Below are positions 28,144 to 38,785 of a DNA stretch of 64,000 nucleotides, piece by piece. Below the pieces are notes generated by a model. It had not been told where the DNA came from. It saw only the letters and a list, made by a program, of their open reading frames with translations, and did no database searches. The translations under genes were made by a program, and so were the position numbers. Each line of letters opens with the position of its first letter. The stretch's first letter is position 1. Source of the DNA: Pseudomonas lalucatii (lineage in GTDB: Bacteria > Pseudomonadota > Gammaproteobacteria > Pseudomonadales > Pseudomonadaceae); NCBI RefSeq assembly GCF_018398425.1, contig NZ_JADPMV010000001.1, positions 930,001-994,000 of the forward strand. The letters run 5' to 3'.

Positions 28144-29031
28144 TCAGGCGGCCTCGGCGGCCAGTTCCCGGCCATGGGTCCGGTTGACCCACCAGCCGAA
28201 CAGCGCCGCGGTGAAGAACATGATGATGCTGTAGATCGCCGCCGGAATGGCCATGGTCGCGTTGTTCAGCAATACCGGGCTCAGGGCCAGGGCGATGGCC
28301 AGGGTGCCGTTGTGGATGCCGATCTCCATGCCGATGGCGATGGCCTGGCGCAGGCTCAGCTTGAGCAGGCGCGGCACGTAGTAGCCCACCGCCAGGCTGA
28401 GCAGGTTGAAGGCCAGCGCGGCGCCGCCGACCAGCGGAGCATAGTCGACGAAGGTCTGCCAGTCCTTGACCACCGCCAGGAGGATGATCAGCAGCAGGAA
28501 CAGGGCCGAAACCAGCTTCACCGGCTTCTGCATGCGCTCGGCGAAGCCGGGGAAGCGGCTGCGCAGCCACATGCCGATGGCCACCGGGCCGAGGACGATG
28601 ACGAACACCTGCAGCACCTTGCCGAACTGCAGCGGAATGGCCTGTTCCGCCGTCATGAAGTGCATCAGCGCGAGGTTGACGATCAGCGGCATGGTCAGGA
28701 TGGCAATCACCGAGTTGACCGCGGTCAGGGTGATGTTCAGCGCCACGTCGCCATGGGCCAGGTGGCTGTAGAGGTTGGCCGTGGTGCCGCCCGGCGAGGC
28801 GGCCAGCAGCATCAGGCCGACCGCCAGGGCCGGAGCCAGGCCGAAGACCTTGGTCAGGCCGAAACACAGCAGCGGCAACAGCAGCAGCTGGCAGCCCAGG
28901 CCGATCAGCACCGGCCTGGGAAACTTCACCACCCGGGCGAAATCCGCGAGGCCCAGCGACAGGCCCAGGCCCAGCATGATGATGCCCAGTGCCACGGGCA
29001 AAAATAGCGTCAATAGAGGGTCAGCAGTCAT
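28144..29031 (-). CDS. bile acid:sodium symporter (BASS) family protein
   Basis: A 295-residue, roughly ten-span membrane protein. Sodium-site motifs of the family are seen in LAASPGGTTANLYSHLA and, in the inverted repeat, GMEIGIHNGTLAIALA. Bacterial members carry bile acids, pantoate or other organic anions with Na+. ATG 29031 follows AGGAAGAGTAACC. Substrate unknown. Confidence 0.87.
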   Translation of the reverse strand: MTADPLLTLFLPVALGIIMLGLGLSLGLADFARVVKFPRPVLIGLGCQLLLLPLLCFGLTKVFGLAPALAVGLMLLAASPGGTTANLYSHLAHGDVALNITLTAVNSVIAILTMPLIVNLALMHFMTAEQAIPLQFGKVLQVFVIVLGPVAIGMWLRSRFPGFAERMQKPVKLVSALFLLLIILLAVVKDWQTFVDYAPLVGGAALAFNLLSLAVGYYVPRLLKLSLRQAIAIGMEIGIHNGTLAIALALSPVLLNNATMAIPAAIYSIIMFFTAALFGWWVNRTHGRELAAEAA

Positions 29032-29172
29032 GGTTACTCTTCCTGGAGTGAAAACTCGTTGGTGCGATTCTGGCCAGACAGCGCCGCGTTGCGCAGTGAC
29101 TTTATCGGCCAAAGCGGCGCCCCGCTATCGCACCGCGGCAAAAGATCCCGGCTTCGACTCCTCGACCTGGAA

Positions 29173-29934
<762 letters not shown>

Positions 29935-30042
29935 CTGTGTGTCCTCGCAAGGGCTGGAAGTCAGGGCCTGAGTCTAGTCAGAGTAGCGGGCGACGTGGCA
30001 GCACTATCAGGGCAGCGGTTGCCCGCCCATCCAGGTCATGGA

Positions 30043-33000
30043 TTAAGCCTCGGCCGGCTCCGTCTCGCTGGCCGGCAGCGGCCGCCAGCGGCGCAGCAGC
30101 AGGTACAGGGTGGGGATCACCAGCAGGGTGAAGAAGGTGCCGACCAGCAACCCGCCGACTATCACCAGGCCGATCTGCTGGCGGCTCTCGGCGCCGGCGC
30201 CGCTGGCCAGGGCCAGGGGCAACGAGCCGAGAACCATCGCCCCGGTGGTCATCAGGATCGGCCGCAGGCGCTGCTCCGCGGCCTGCAGCACTGCCTGACG
30301 CAGCGCCAGGCCACGGCGCAGCAGCTGGTTGGCGAACTCGACGATGAGGATGCCGTGCTTGGTGATCAGGCCGATCAGGGTCACCAGGCCGACCTGGGAG
30401 TAGATGTTCAGGGTGCCGCCGAACAGCGTCAGGGCCAGCAGCGCGCCGGCCATCGACAGCGGCACGCTGACCAGGATGATCAGCGGGTCGATGAAGCTCT
30501 CGAACTGCGCGGCCAGCACCAGGTAGATGAAGGCCAGGGCCAGGGCGAAGGTCAGGGCGATGCCGGCGCTGGACTCCTTGAATTCCCGCGAGGTGCCGGC
30601 GTAGTCGAACAGGGTGCCCTCCGGGAACAGCGCGCGGGCCTCGCGCTCCAGATGCTCGAGGGCCTCGCCGAGGGTATGGCCGCTGCCGACGTTGGCGCTG
30701 AGGGTGACGGCGCGCAGCTGGTTGAAGTGGTTGAGTTCGCGCGGCGCCACGCTCTCGCGCACCTCGATCAGGTTGGACAACTGCACCATGCCGCCGTCAC
30801 GGCCGCGCACATAGACCCGATCGAGGTCGGCGGGATCGCTGCGGTCGACGTCGGCCAGCTGCACCAGCACCTCGTACTGCTCGCCCAGGCGCTTGAAGCG
30901 GGTCACCTGGCGGCTGCCGAACAGGCTCTCCAGGCTGCGGCCGATGGTCGCCACGTCGCTGCCCACCGCCACCGCCTGCTCGCGGTTGACCACCACCTTG
31001 AGCTGCGGGGTATTGAGCTTGAGGTCGCTGTCCAGGCTCTCCAGCCCCGGGTAGCCGTCCAGGCGCACCAGCAGCGCCTCGACATAGCGCTCCAGCTCGG
31101 CGTACTCCAGGGACGAGCGGATCACCAGGTTGACCGGCTGGCTGCGCACGCTCTGCCCCAGGGGCGGGCGGTTGACCGGGAAGGCGCGGATGCCGGGAAT
31201 GTCCTGCAGCCTGGGCAACAGCTCCTGGCGAATCGCGAACTGGCTGCGCTCGCGCCTGTCCCAGTCCTCCAGCTTCATGAAGGAGATGCCCTGGGTCACG
31301 GTGGGGAAGCCGGTGATCACCACATAGCGATTGGTCTCGGCGATGCCGGCATAGACCGCCTCGATCTGCCGGGCATAGCGGCTGGTGTAGTCGAGGGTGG
31401 CGCCGTCGGGGGCGCTGTACACGCCGATGATGGTGCCGGTGTCCTCGGTCGGCGCCAGCTCGGACTTGAGCCCGGCGAACAGCCAGAGGCAGGCCAGCAG
31501 CAGCGCCGCCAGCAGTGCCAGGATCAGCCACCAGCGGTCCAGCGCCCCGGCCAGCAGCGCCTGGTAGCGCCCTGTCAGGCGGTGCAGGAAATCTTCGATC
31601 AGACGGTAGGCGCGGCCATGGCGCGCGGCGGCCCTGTGGGGCCTGAGCAGCTTGGCGCACATCATCGGCGACAGGGTCAGGGCGACGAAGCCGGAGACCA
31701 GCACCGCTCCGGCCAGGGTCCAGGCGAACTCGGTGAACAGCTTGCCGGTGGTGCCGGGCATGAAGCCGATCGGCGCGTAGACCGCGGCCAGGGTCAGGGT
31801 CATGGCGATGACCGCGAAGGCGATCTCGCGGCTGCCGACCAGCGCCGCCTGCTGCGGCGCCAGGCCGCTCTCCAGGTGGCGGTGGATATTCTCCAGCATG
31901 ACGATGGCATCGTCCACCACCAGGCCGATGGCCAGCACCATGGCCAGCAGGGTCAGGGTGTTGAGGGAGAAGCCCAGCAGCGCCATCAGGGCGAAGGCGC
32001 CGATCAGCGATACCGGGATGGTCACCAGGGGGATCAGGGTGGCGCGCAGCGAGCGCAGGAACAGGAAGATGATCAGGATGACCAGCGCCACCGCCTCCCA
32101 GATGGTGGTGTAGACGTTGTCGATCGACTCGCGGACGAACAGCGAGCTGTCGTGGGCCACCGCCATCTGCATGCCCTCCGGCAGCAGCGCGCGCACGTCC
32201 GGCAGCGCCGCCTCGACCCCGTCGGAGATGTCCAGGGGATTGGCCGTGGCCTGCTTGACCATGCCGATCACCACCGCCTGCTGGCCGTTGAAGCGCACCA
32301 GGCTGCGCTCGCTGGCCGGGCCGATCTCGGCGCGACCGACGTCGGCCAGGCGCAGCAGATAGCCCTGGGAGTCGTCGAGGATCAGCTGCTCGAACTCCTC
32401 GGCCGTGCGCAGATCGGTCTCCGACAGCAGGTTGAACTCGCGCTGGCGCGACTCGATGCGCCCGGCCGGGATCTCCACGTTCTGCCGGCGCAGGGCCTCC
32501 TCCACGTCCTGCACCGTCAGGCCGTGGCCGGCCAGGCGCTCGGGGTCCAGCCAGATGCGCATGGCCGGGCTGCGCGCGCCGCGGATCTGCACCTCGGCCA
32601 CCCCGGGGATGACCTGCAGGCGGTCCTTGACCAGCCGTTCGAGCAGGTCGGTGATGGCCATCGCCGAGTGACGCTCGCTGTAGAAGGCCAGGAACATCAC
32701 CGGCTGGGCGTCGGCCTCGACCTTCTGCACCACCGGCTCGTCGATCTCCTCGGGCAGCAGGCCACGCACCCGGCCGAGGCGGTCGCGCACGTCGTTGGCG
32801 GCCTCGTCGGCATCGCTGCCGAGGCGGAACTGCGCGGTGATCTGGGTGCTTTCCGTGCGGCTGATGGAGCTGACGAAGTCCAGCCCCTCGATGCCGGACA
32901 GCACGTCCTCGATCGGCTGGGCGACCTGGGACTCCATGATCTCCGGGCTGGCGCCGGGATAGCCGACGTTGACCGTGACGATGGGCACGTCGATGTTCGG

Positions 33001-33111
33001 GTACTCGCGCACCGTCAGGCGCTGGTAGGCCATCAGGCCGAGCAATAGCAGCACCAGCGACAGCACGCTGGCGAACACCGGGCGGCGGATGCAGACATCC
33101 GCGAGGATCAT
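30043..33111 (-). CDS. RND efflux transporter, inner-membrane pump
   Basis: A 1022-residue HAE1-type RND protein with twelve spans and two large periplasmic loops. The proton-relay aspartates Asp400 and Asp401 are in GLVVDDAIVMLENI; the N-terminus ADVCIRRPVFASVLSLVLLL is typical. It exports drugs or other amphipathic compounds using the proton gradient. The start overlaps the stop of the adaptor gene by 4 bases (ATGA). No outer-membrane channel gene follows, so it must borrow a TolC/OprM-type protein encoded elsewhere. Confidence 0.92.
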   Translation of the reverse strand: MILADVCIRRPVFASVLSLVLLLLGLMAYQRLTVREYPNIDVPIVTVNVGYPGASPEIMESQVAQPIEDVLSGIEGLDFVSSISRTESTQITAQFRLGSDADEAANDVRDRLGRVRGLLPEEIDEPVVQKVEADAQPVMFLAFYSERHSAMAITDLLERLVKDRLQVIPGVAEVQIRGARSPAMRIWLDPERLAGHGLTVQDVEEALRRQNVEIPAGRIESRQREFNLLSETDLRTAEEFEQLILDDSQGYLLRLADVGRAEIGPASERSLVRFNGQQAVVIGMVKQATANPLDISDGVEAALPDVRALLPEGMQMAVAHDSSLFVRESIDNVYTTIWEAVALVILIIFLFLRSLRATLIPLVTIPVSLIGAFALMALLGFSLNTLTLLAMVLAIGLVVDDAIVMLENIHRHLESGLAPQQAALVGSREIAFAVIAMTLTLAAVYAPIGFMPGTTGKLFTEFAWTLAGAVLVSGFVALTLSPMMCAKLLRPHRAAARHGRAYRLIEDFLHRLTGRYQALLAGALDRWWLILALLAALLLACLWLFAGLKSELAPTEDTGTIIGVYSAPDGATLDYTSRYARQIEAVYAGIAETNRYVVITGFPTVTQGISFMKLEDWDRRERSQFAIRQELLPRLQDIPGIRAFPVNRPPLGQSVRSQPVNLVIRSSLEYAELERYVEALLVRLDGYPGLESLDSDLKLNTPQLKVVVNREQAVAVGSDVATIGRSLESLFGSRQVTRFKRLGEQYEVLVQLADVDRSDPADLDRVYVRGRDGGMVQLSNLIEVRESVAPRELNHFNQLRAVTLSANVGSGHTLGEALEHLEREARALFPEGTLFDYAGTSREFKESSAGIALTFALALAFIYLVLAAQFESFIDPLIILVSVPLSMAGALLALTLFGGTLNIYSQVGLVTLIGLITKHGILIVEFANQLLRRGLALRQAVLQAAEQRLRPILMTTGAMVLGSLPLALASGAGAESRQQIGLVIVGGLLVGTFFTLLVIPTLYLLLRRWRPLPASETEPAEA

Positions 33112-34139
33112 GCCCCCTCCCCGGCGGGCCGCGTGCGCACCGCCATGCCCGGGCGGACCTTGTGCCAGCCGGCGCTGATCAGTGTCTCATCGCCGTCCAG
33201 GCCCTCGCGCACCTCGGCGCGCCCGCCCAGGCGGCGGCCGAGCCGGATCTCGCGTTGCTCGACCCTGCCGTCCACCACCAGGTTGACCAGCAGCCGCTCG
33301 CCCAGCGGCATCACCGCCTCCTCGGGAATCAGCAGCGCTTGCGGGCGCTCGGCGAGAATCACCGTGACCCGGACGAACTGCCCGGGTTTGAGCCGCCGCT
33401 CGGGGTTGCCCAGCTGGGCGCGAATCGCCTGGCTGCGCCCGGCCACGTCCAGCTGTGGATTGACGGCGCTGATGCTGCCGCGGAACACCTCATCGGCGAA
33501 GGCATCCAGGCGGACCTCCACCGCCTGCCCCGGGTGGACCTGGCCGACCGCCTTCTGCGGCACGCGAAAATCCAGTTTGAGCGGGTCGAGCACCTCCAGG
33601 TTGACGATGTCCTGGCCGGCCTCCAGGTAGTCGCCGGGGCTGACCTGGCGCAGGCCGAGCAGGCCGTCGTAAGGGGCGCGAATCTGCGTCTTGTCCAGGC
33701 GCGCCCGAGCCAGCGCCAGGCTGGCGCGCCGGGCCTGAGCCTCGGCGCGGGCCTCGTCCAGCGCCTGGGCATTGCTGGCGCCGCGCTGGAACAGCAGCTG
33801 GCTGCGGCGCAGGTTGCTTTCCGCCAGGTCCAGGTTGGCCCGCGCCAGGGCCAGCTCGGCACGGGCGATGGCATCGTCCAGGCTGACCAGCAGGTCGCCG
33901 GCGCTGACCGCCTGCCCCTCGCGAAAATGCAGGCGCGCCAGGCGCCCATCGATCTCCGGGCGGATCATCACCGACTCGGCGGAGCGCAGGGAACCGAAGG
34001 TGATCAGCTCATCGCGCACCAGGCCACGCTCGGGACGCACCACCTCGACCAGGGGCCCCTGGCCGGTTTCGGCCAGGCCGGGGACGCCCGCCAACAGCAG
34101 GACGATGACGACGACGAAGCGACAGGTGCGGGCCGGCAT
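33108..34139 (-). CDS. RND efflux periplasmic adaptor
   Basis: A 343-residue membrane-fusion protein, first gene of the pump operon. Signal peptide at residues 1-23 without a lipobox cysteine; then the lipoyl half-motif (VMIRPEIDGRLARLHFREGQ), an alpha-hairpin rich in Ala, Arg and Leu (about 88-150), the second lipoyl half (KTQIRAPYDGLLGLRQVSPG) and beta-barrel and membrane-proximal domains. It connects the RND pump to an outer-membrane channel. No regulator gene is adjacent. Confidence 0.9.
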   Translation of the reverse strand: MPARTCRFVVVIVLLLAGVPGLAETGQGPLVEVVRPERGLVRDELITFGSLRSAESVMIRPEIDGRLARLHFREGQAVSAGDLLVSLDDAIARAELALARANLDLAESNLRRSQLLFQRGASNAQALDEARAEAQARRASLALARARLDKTQIRAPYDGLLGLRQVSPGDYLEAGQDIVNLEVLDPLKLDFRVPQKAVGQVHPGQAVEVRLDAFADEVFRGSISAVNPQLDVAGRSQAIRAQLGNPERRLKPGQFVRVTVILAERPQALLIPEEAVMPLGERLLVNLVVDGRVEQREIRLGRRLGGRAEVREGLDGDETLISAGWHKVRPGMAVRTRPAGEGA

Positions 34140-34222
34140 GGCGGCTCCCTCACGGCAGAAGTGCTAAGTCTAGCCTCCCGTCGCGGCCCGCCGGGGCGGG
34201 CCGCGCACCACCGCTGAAGGCC

Positions 34223-35017
34223 CTACTGACGCATGCCCCGGCCGCCGACCAGCAGGCGAATGCAGACGCCATACAGCAGCGCCGTGGCCAGCAGCATGAA
34301 GCCGATGGCCACGCCGATGCGGATGTCCGACACGCCGAGGATGCCGTAGCGGAAGGCGTTGACCATGTGCAGGATGGGGTTGGCCAGCGACACCGTCTGC
34401 CAGAACGGCGGCAGCAGGGCGATCGAGTAGAACACCCCGCCCAGGTAGGTCAGCGGCGTCAGCACGAAGGTCGGGATGATCGAGATGTCGTCGAAGCTGC
34501 GGGCGAACACCGCGTTGACGAAGCCGCCCATGGAGAAGATGGTCGCCGTCATCAACACCACCAGCACCGTCAGCCCCAGGTGGTGCACCGACAGCTTGGT
34601 GAAGAACAGCGACAACAGGGTGACGATCAGACCGACCAGCAGGCCGCGCAGCACGCCGCCGATGACGAAGCCGATGAGGATGATGTGTGGCGACACCGGC
34701 GACACCAGCAGTTCCTCGATGTTGCGCTGGAACTTGCTGCCGAAGAAGCTCGACACCACGTTGCCATAGGAGTTGGTGATCACCGACATCATGATCAGCC
34801 CCGGCACTATGTACTCCATGTAGCTGAAGCCGCCCATGTCGCCGATCTGCCGGCCGATCAGGTTACCGAAGATGACGAAGTACAGGACCATGGTGATCGC
34901 CGGCGGCAGCAGGGTCTGCGGCCAGATGCGGGTGAAGCGGCGGATCTCCCGGTAGACGATGGTGCGCAGGGCCACCAGGTTGGCGGCGAATTCGCTGTTG
35001 AGGTACGCGGTGTTCAT
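34223..35017 (-). CDS. ABC-2 type transporter permease (YadH-like)
   Basis: A 264-residue, six-span ABC-2 permease. The N-terminal cytosolic helix (TIVYREIRRFTRIWPQTLLPP), the IEELLVSP segment and the AFRYGILGVSD loop match YadH. Its ATG overlaps the TGA of the ATPase gene by 4 bases. With the ATPase it forms an exporter; in other bacteria such pairs carry lipids, polysaccharides or drugs. Substrate unknown. Confidence 0.88.
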   Translation of the reverse strand: MNTAYLNSEFAANLVALRTIVYREIRRFTRIWPQTLLPPAITMVLYFVIFGNLIGRQIGDMGGFSYMEYIVPGLIMMSVITNSYGNVVSSFFGSKFQRNIEELLVSPVSPHIILIGFVIGGVLRGLLVGLIVTLLSLFFTKLSVHHLGLTVLVVLMTATIFSMGGFVNAVFARSFDDISIIPTFVLTPLTYLGGVFYSIALLPPFWQTVSLANPILHMVNAFRYGILGVSDIRIGVAIGFMLLATALLYGVCIRLLVGGRGMRQ

Positions 35018-35949
35018 AGCGCCGGCTCCTTGGCCAGGTTCTTCTCGACCAGGGAGACGAACAGCTCCTCCAGGCGATTGGTCTTGTTCCTCAGGCTGAG
35101 CACCTCGACGTGCTGCCGGGCCAGCTGGCGGAACAGCTCGCTCATGCCCTGGGTCTTCTCCACCTGCACCTCCAGGGTGTGCGCATCGAGCAGCTTGGCC
35201 GGATAGCCGTCCAGCTGCGGCGGTACCAGCTGCGACTCCTTGAGGTCGAGGAGGAAGGTCTCCACGTGCAGCTTCTTGAGCAGTGCCTTCATGCTGGTGT
35301 TCTCGACGATGCGGCCGTGGTCGATGATGCCGATGTTGCGGCACAGCTGCTCGGCCTCCTCCAGGTAGTGGGTGGTGAGGATGATGGTGATGCCCTGCTG
35401 ATTCAGCTCGGTGAGGAAGCTCCACATCGAGCGGCGCAGCTCGATGTCCACCCCCGCGGTCGGTTCGTCGAGGATCAGCAGGCGCGGCTGATGGACCAGG
35501 GCGCGAGCGATCATCAGCCGGCGCTTCATGCCGCCGGACAGCTCGCGCGAGGCCACGTTGCGCTTCTCCCACAGCCCCAGCTGCCTGAGATACTGCTCGG
35601 CGCGCTCCTTGGCGATGCGCGCCGGGATGCCGTAGTAACCGGCCTGGGTGACGACGATGTCGAACACTTTCTCGAACTGGTTGAAGTTGAACTCCTGGGG
35701 CACCACGCCGAGGCAGCGCTTGAGCGCCGCCGGCGCCTTGTCCAGATCGTGACCGAACGCCTCCACCGTACCGCCGCTCTTGTTCACCAGGGTGGAGAGG
35801 ATGCCGATGGTGGTGGACTTGCCGGCGCCATTGGGGCCGAGCAAGGCGAAGAAGTCGCCTTCGGCCACATCCAGGTCGATGCCATGCAGGGCCTGGAAGC
35901 CGTTGCCGTAGGTCTTGGTCAGCTGTCGGATGGACAGAGCGGTAGTCAT
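35014..35949 (-). CDS. ABC transporter ATPase (YadG-like)
   Basis: A 311-residue ATPase. Walker A is GPNGAGKST (residues 38-46), Q-loop VVPQEFNF, signature LSGGMKRRL, Walker B LLILDEPTAGVD and switch His in LTTHYLEEAEQLC. The roughly 80-residue C-terminal extension is usual for ABC-2 exporter ATPases. ATG 35949 (MTTALSIRQLTKTYG) is chosen over an in-frame start 135 bases upstream. Overlaps the permease gene by 4 bases. Confidence 0.9.
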   Translation of the reverse strand: MTTALSIRQLTKTYGNGFQALHGIDLDVAEGDFFALLGPNGAGKSTTIGILSTLVNKSGGTVEAFGHDLDKAPAALKRCLGVVPQEFNFNQFEKVFDIVVTQAGYYGIPARIAKERAEQYLRQLGLWEKRNVASRELSGGMKRRLMIARALVHQPRLLILDEPTAGVDIELRRSMWSFLTELNQQGITIILTTHYLEEAEQLCRNIGIIDHGRIVENTSMKALLKKLHVETFLLDLKESQLVPPQLDGYPAKLLDAHTLEVQVEKTQGMSELFRQLARQHVEVLSLRNKTNRLEELFVSLVEKNLAKEPAL

Positions 35950-36275
35950 AAGGCGCACGCACACAGTAAGAAGGACGGTTAGATGGAGGTTGCCGCAGGC
36001 AATTGCAAGCGCCGGTTTCCGGATAGCGCAATCGTCATCCAGAACTGCTAACGGGCGGGGCGTCTGCAGCATGCACCCTACCATCGTGAAATCAATAAGA
36101 AAGACGCGAGTGCTGATGTTAGCTATCGATCCGCTCGATTAGTGCCCGGCGAGTGGCCCCTCCTCGGTCGGGGCCGCTACGGACCCGTTCGAGTTCGCCA
36201 GACTCGCCCCCCGCTCGCGCCGATGCCGACTAAGCTCGTGCTATCGATTCCATTCCTGGTCACGGAGGATTCTGC
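35950..36275. other. divergent intergenic region between the ABC exporter and fadE
   Basis: 326 bases with no supported gene. The A/T-richer part (36085-36130) is the likely promoter zone. The fadE ribosome site GGAGGATTCTGC ends it. I found no clear fatty-acid regulator palindrome. Confidence 0.4.
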
Positions 36276-38723
36276 ATGCTCGTCGTCTGGTTACTCGTCC
36301 TGCTGTTCGGCACGGTCTATCTGGCCCACCGCCGCACCGCCGCCCTGCCCGCCCTGGCCATGGTCGCCGGTTACCTGCTCGCCATGGCGCTTTTCAGCCG
36401 CACGCCGAGCTGGCTGCTGACGCTGTTCTGGCTGCTGTGGCTCGGCGTCGCGTTGCCGCTGGTACTGGTGGAGCAGCGCCGCAAATGGCTGAGCGCACCG
36501 CTGTTCGCCTGGTTCCAGCGGGTGCTGCCGCCGATGTCGGATACCGAGCGGGAAGCCATCGAGGCCGGCAGCGTGTGGTGGGACGGCGAACTGTTCAGCG
36601 GTCGGCCCGACTGGCGCAAGTTGCTCGACTACCCCAGGCCACGCCTCAGCGAGGAGGAACAGGCCTTTATCGACGGCCCCACCGAGGCGCTGTGCGCCAT
36701 GGTCAGCGACTGGCAGATCGGCCAGCAGATGGACCTGCCGGCCAAGGCCTGGGAGCACATCAAGCAGCATGGCTTCTTCGCCCTGATCATTCCCAAGGAG
36801 TACGGCGGCAAGGGCTTCTCCGCCTACGCCCACTCCCAGGTGGCGATGAAGCTGGCGACCCGCAGCGGCGACCTGGCCTCCACGGTGATGGTGCCCAACT
36901 CCCTCGGTCCGGCCGAGCTGCTGCTGCACTACGGCACCGACCAACAGCGCCAGCACTACCTGCCGCGCCTGGCCCGCGGCGAGGACATCCCCTGCTTCGC
37001 CCTGACCGGCCCGCTGGCCGGCTCCGACGCCGGCGCCATGCCGGACAGCGGCATCGTCTGCAAGGGGCAATGGAATGGTGAGGAGGTCATCGGCCTGCGC
37101 CTCAACTGGGAGAAGCGCTACATCACCCTGGGCCCGGTGGCCACCCTGCTCGGCCTGGCGTTCAAGGCCTACGACCCCGAGCACCTGCTCGGCGACGAGG
37201 AAGACCTGGGCATCAGCCTGGCCCTGGTGCCCACCGACACCCCCGGCGTGGACATCGGCCGCCGCCACCTGCCGCTTGGCGCGGCCTTCATGAACGGGCC
37301 GAACGCGGGCAAGGACGTGTTCATCCCGCTCGACTACCTGATCGGCGGCCCCGAGTATTTGGGCAAGGGCTGGATGATGCTGATGAACTGCCTGTCGGTC
37401 GGGCGTTCGATCTCCCTGCCGGCGGTCGGCACCGGCGCCGCCAAGTTCACCAGCCTCACCAGCGGCCAGTACAGCCAGGTACGCGAGCAGTTCGGCGTAC
37501 CGCTGGCAGCCTTCGAGGGCATCCAGGAGGCCCTGGCGCGGATCGCCGGCAACGCCTGGCTGATGGACAGCGCACGCATCCTCACCGCCCATGCGGTGGA
37601 CCTGGGCGAGAAACCCTCGGTGCTCTCCGCCGTGCTCAAGTACCACCTGACCGAACGCGGCCGCGAATGCATCCAGCACGCCATGGACATCCACGGCGGC
37701 AAGGGCATCATCATGGGGCCGAACAACTACCTGGCGCGCTCCTGGCAGGGCGCGCCGATCTTCATCACCGTCGAAGGCGCCAATATCCTCTCGCGCAACC
37801 TGATGATCTTCGGCCAGGGCGCCATCCGCTGCCATCCCTATGTGCTCAAGGAGATGGCCCTGGCCAGTCGCGACGACCGCCGGGCGGCCCTCGCCGAATT
37901 CGACGGCCTGCTGCTCCAGCACCTCGGCTTCGCCGTCGGCAATGCCGCCAGCAGTCTGATCCTCAGCCTGAGTCTCGGCGGTTTCGGCCAGGTGCCCGGC
38001 GACAACCTCAGCCAGCCCTACTTCCGCGCCCTGAACCGCCTGGCAGCGGCCTTAGCCCTGCTCGCCGACCTCAGCATGCTGCTCCTGGGCGGCGAACTGA
38101 AGCGTCGCGAACGCCTGTCCGCCCGCCTCGGCGACGTGCTCAGCCACCTCTACCTGGCCTCGGCGGCGCTCAAGCGCTACCACGACCTGGACTACCCGGA
38201 GCATACCCAGGCCCTGCTGCGCTGGGCCCTGGAAGACAGCCTGGCCCAGGCCGAACGGGCGCTGGAGGGTCTGCTCGACAACTTCCCCAATCGCCTGCTC
38301 GGCTATGCCCTGCGCGCTCTGGTATTCCCCTTCGGCCGCCGCCACAAGGGCCCGAGTGACGCGCTGGACGCCCAGGTCGCCGCGGTCATCGGCCGCAACG
38401 GCGGCGACCCGGCACTGGAGGAGCTGCTCGAAGGCTGCTATCGGCCGCAGGCCGAGGACGACCCGGTGGCCGCACTGCAACGGGCCAGGGACCTGCTGGA
38501 CGGCAGTCGCCCGGCCCGGGAGAAACTGGAGAGGGCCCTAGAATCCGGAAGGCTGCGCGAAGCTCCCGGCCAGGACCTGCTGGCGGCGGCTCAGGAGGCG
38601 GGGGTGCTCGACCCCGAGGAGACCCAGCAGCTGCAGTCGGCACACGCCGCACACCGGGCGGTGATCGATGTCGACGACTTCGCCAAGGACGAGCTGAAGC
38701 TGGGCCGCGGCAAGGTACGCTGA
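36276..38723 (+). CDS. fadE: acyl-CoA dehydrogenase FadE
   Basis: An 815-residue, membrane-associated acyl-CoA dehydrogenase catalysing the first oxidation of beta-oxidation. Two to three N-terminal spans (about residues 1-65) precede the dehydrogenase domain, with IIPKEYGGKGFSAYAHSQV, the FAD-binding CFALTGPLAGSDAGAMPD region and AMDIHGGKGIIMGPNNYLAR. A further C-terminal domain, typical of FadE, fills about residues 520-815. ATG 36276 follows GGAGG. Located as in P. aeruginosa, next to an ABC-2 exporter and before tRNA genes. Confidence 0.95.
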   Translation: MLVVWLLVLLFGTVYLAHRRTAALPALAMVAGYLLAMALFSRTPSWLLTLFWLLWLGVALPLVLVEQRRKWLSAPLFAWFQRVLPPMSDTEREAIEAGSVWWDGELFSGRPDWRKLLDYPRPRLSEEEQAFIDGPTEALCAMVSDWQIGQQMDLPAKAWEHIKQHGFFALIIPKEYGGKGFSAYAHSQVAMKLATRSGDLASTVMVPNSLGPAELLLHYGTDQQRQHYLPRLARGEDIPCFALTGPLAGSDAGAMPDSGIVCKGQWNGEEVIGLRLNWEKRYITLGPVATLLGLAFKAYDPEHLLGDEEDLGISLALVPTDTPGVDIGRRHLPLGAAFMNGPNAGKDVFIPLDYLIGGPEYLGKGWMMLMNCLSVGRSISLPAVGTGAAKFTSLTSGQYSQVREQFGVPLAAFEGIQEALARIAGNAWLMDSARILTAHAVDLGEKPSVLSAVLKYHLTERGRECIQHAMDIHGGKGIIMGPNNYLARSWQGAPIFITVEGANILSRNLMIFGQGAIRCHPYVLKEMALASRDDRRAALAEFDGLLLQHLGFAVGNAASSLILSLSLGGFGQVPGDNLSQPYFRALNRLAAALALLADLSMLLLGGELKRRERLSARLGDVLSHLYLASAALKRYHDLDYPEHTQALLRWALEDSLAQAERALEGLLDNFPNRLLGYALRALVFPFGRRHKGPSDALDAQVAAVIGRNGGDPALEELLEGCYRPQAEDDPVAALQRARDLLDGSRPAREKLERALESGRLREAPGQDLLAAAQEAGVLDPEETQQLQSAHAAHRAVIDVDDFAKDELKLGRGKVR

Positions 38724-38732
38724 GGGGACAGC

Positions 38733-38762
38733 GGGCGCCGGGAGCTCTATACTCCCGCGCCC
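38733..38762 (+). terminator. hairpin after fadE
   Basis: GGGCGC-C-GGGAG, loop CTCTATA, CTCCC-GCGCCC: an 11-bp GC-rich stem with one bulged C, 10 bases after the fadE stop. The tail has only a short TTT, so termination may be partial and the next gene may be read through. Confidence 0.5.
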
Positions 38763-38785
38763 GTTTCACTTACAGGACCCTGCTC

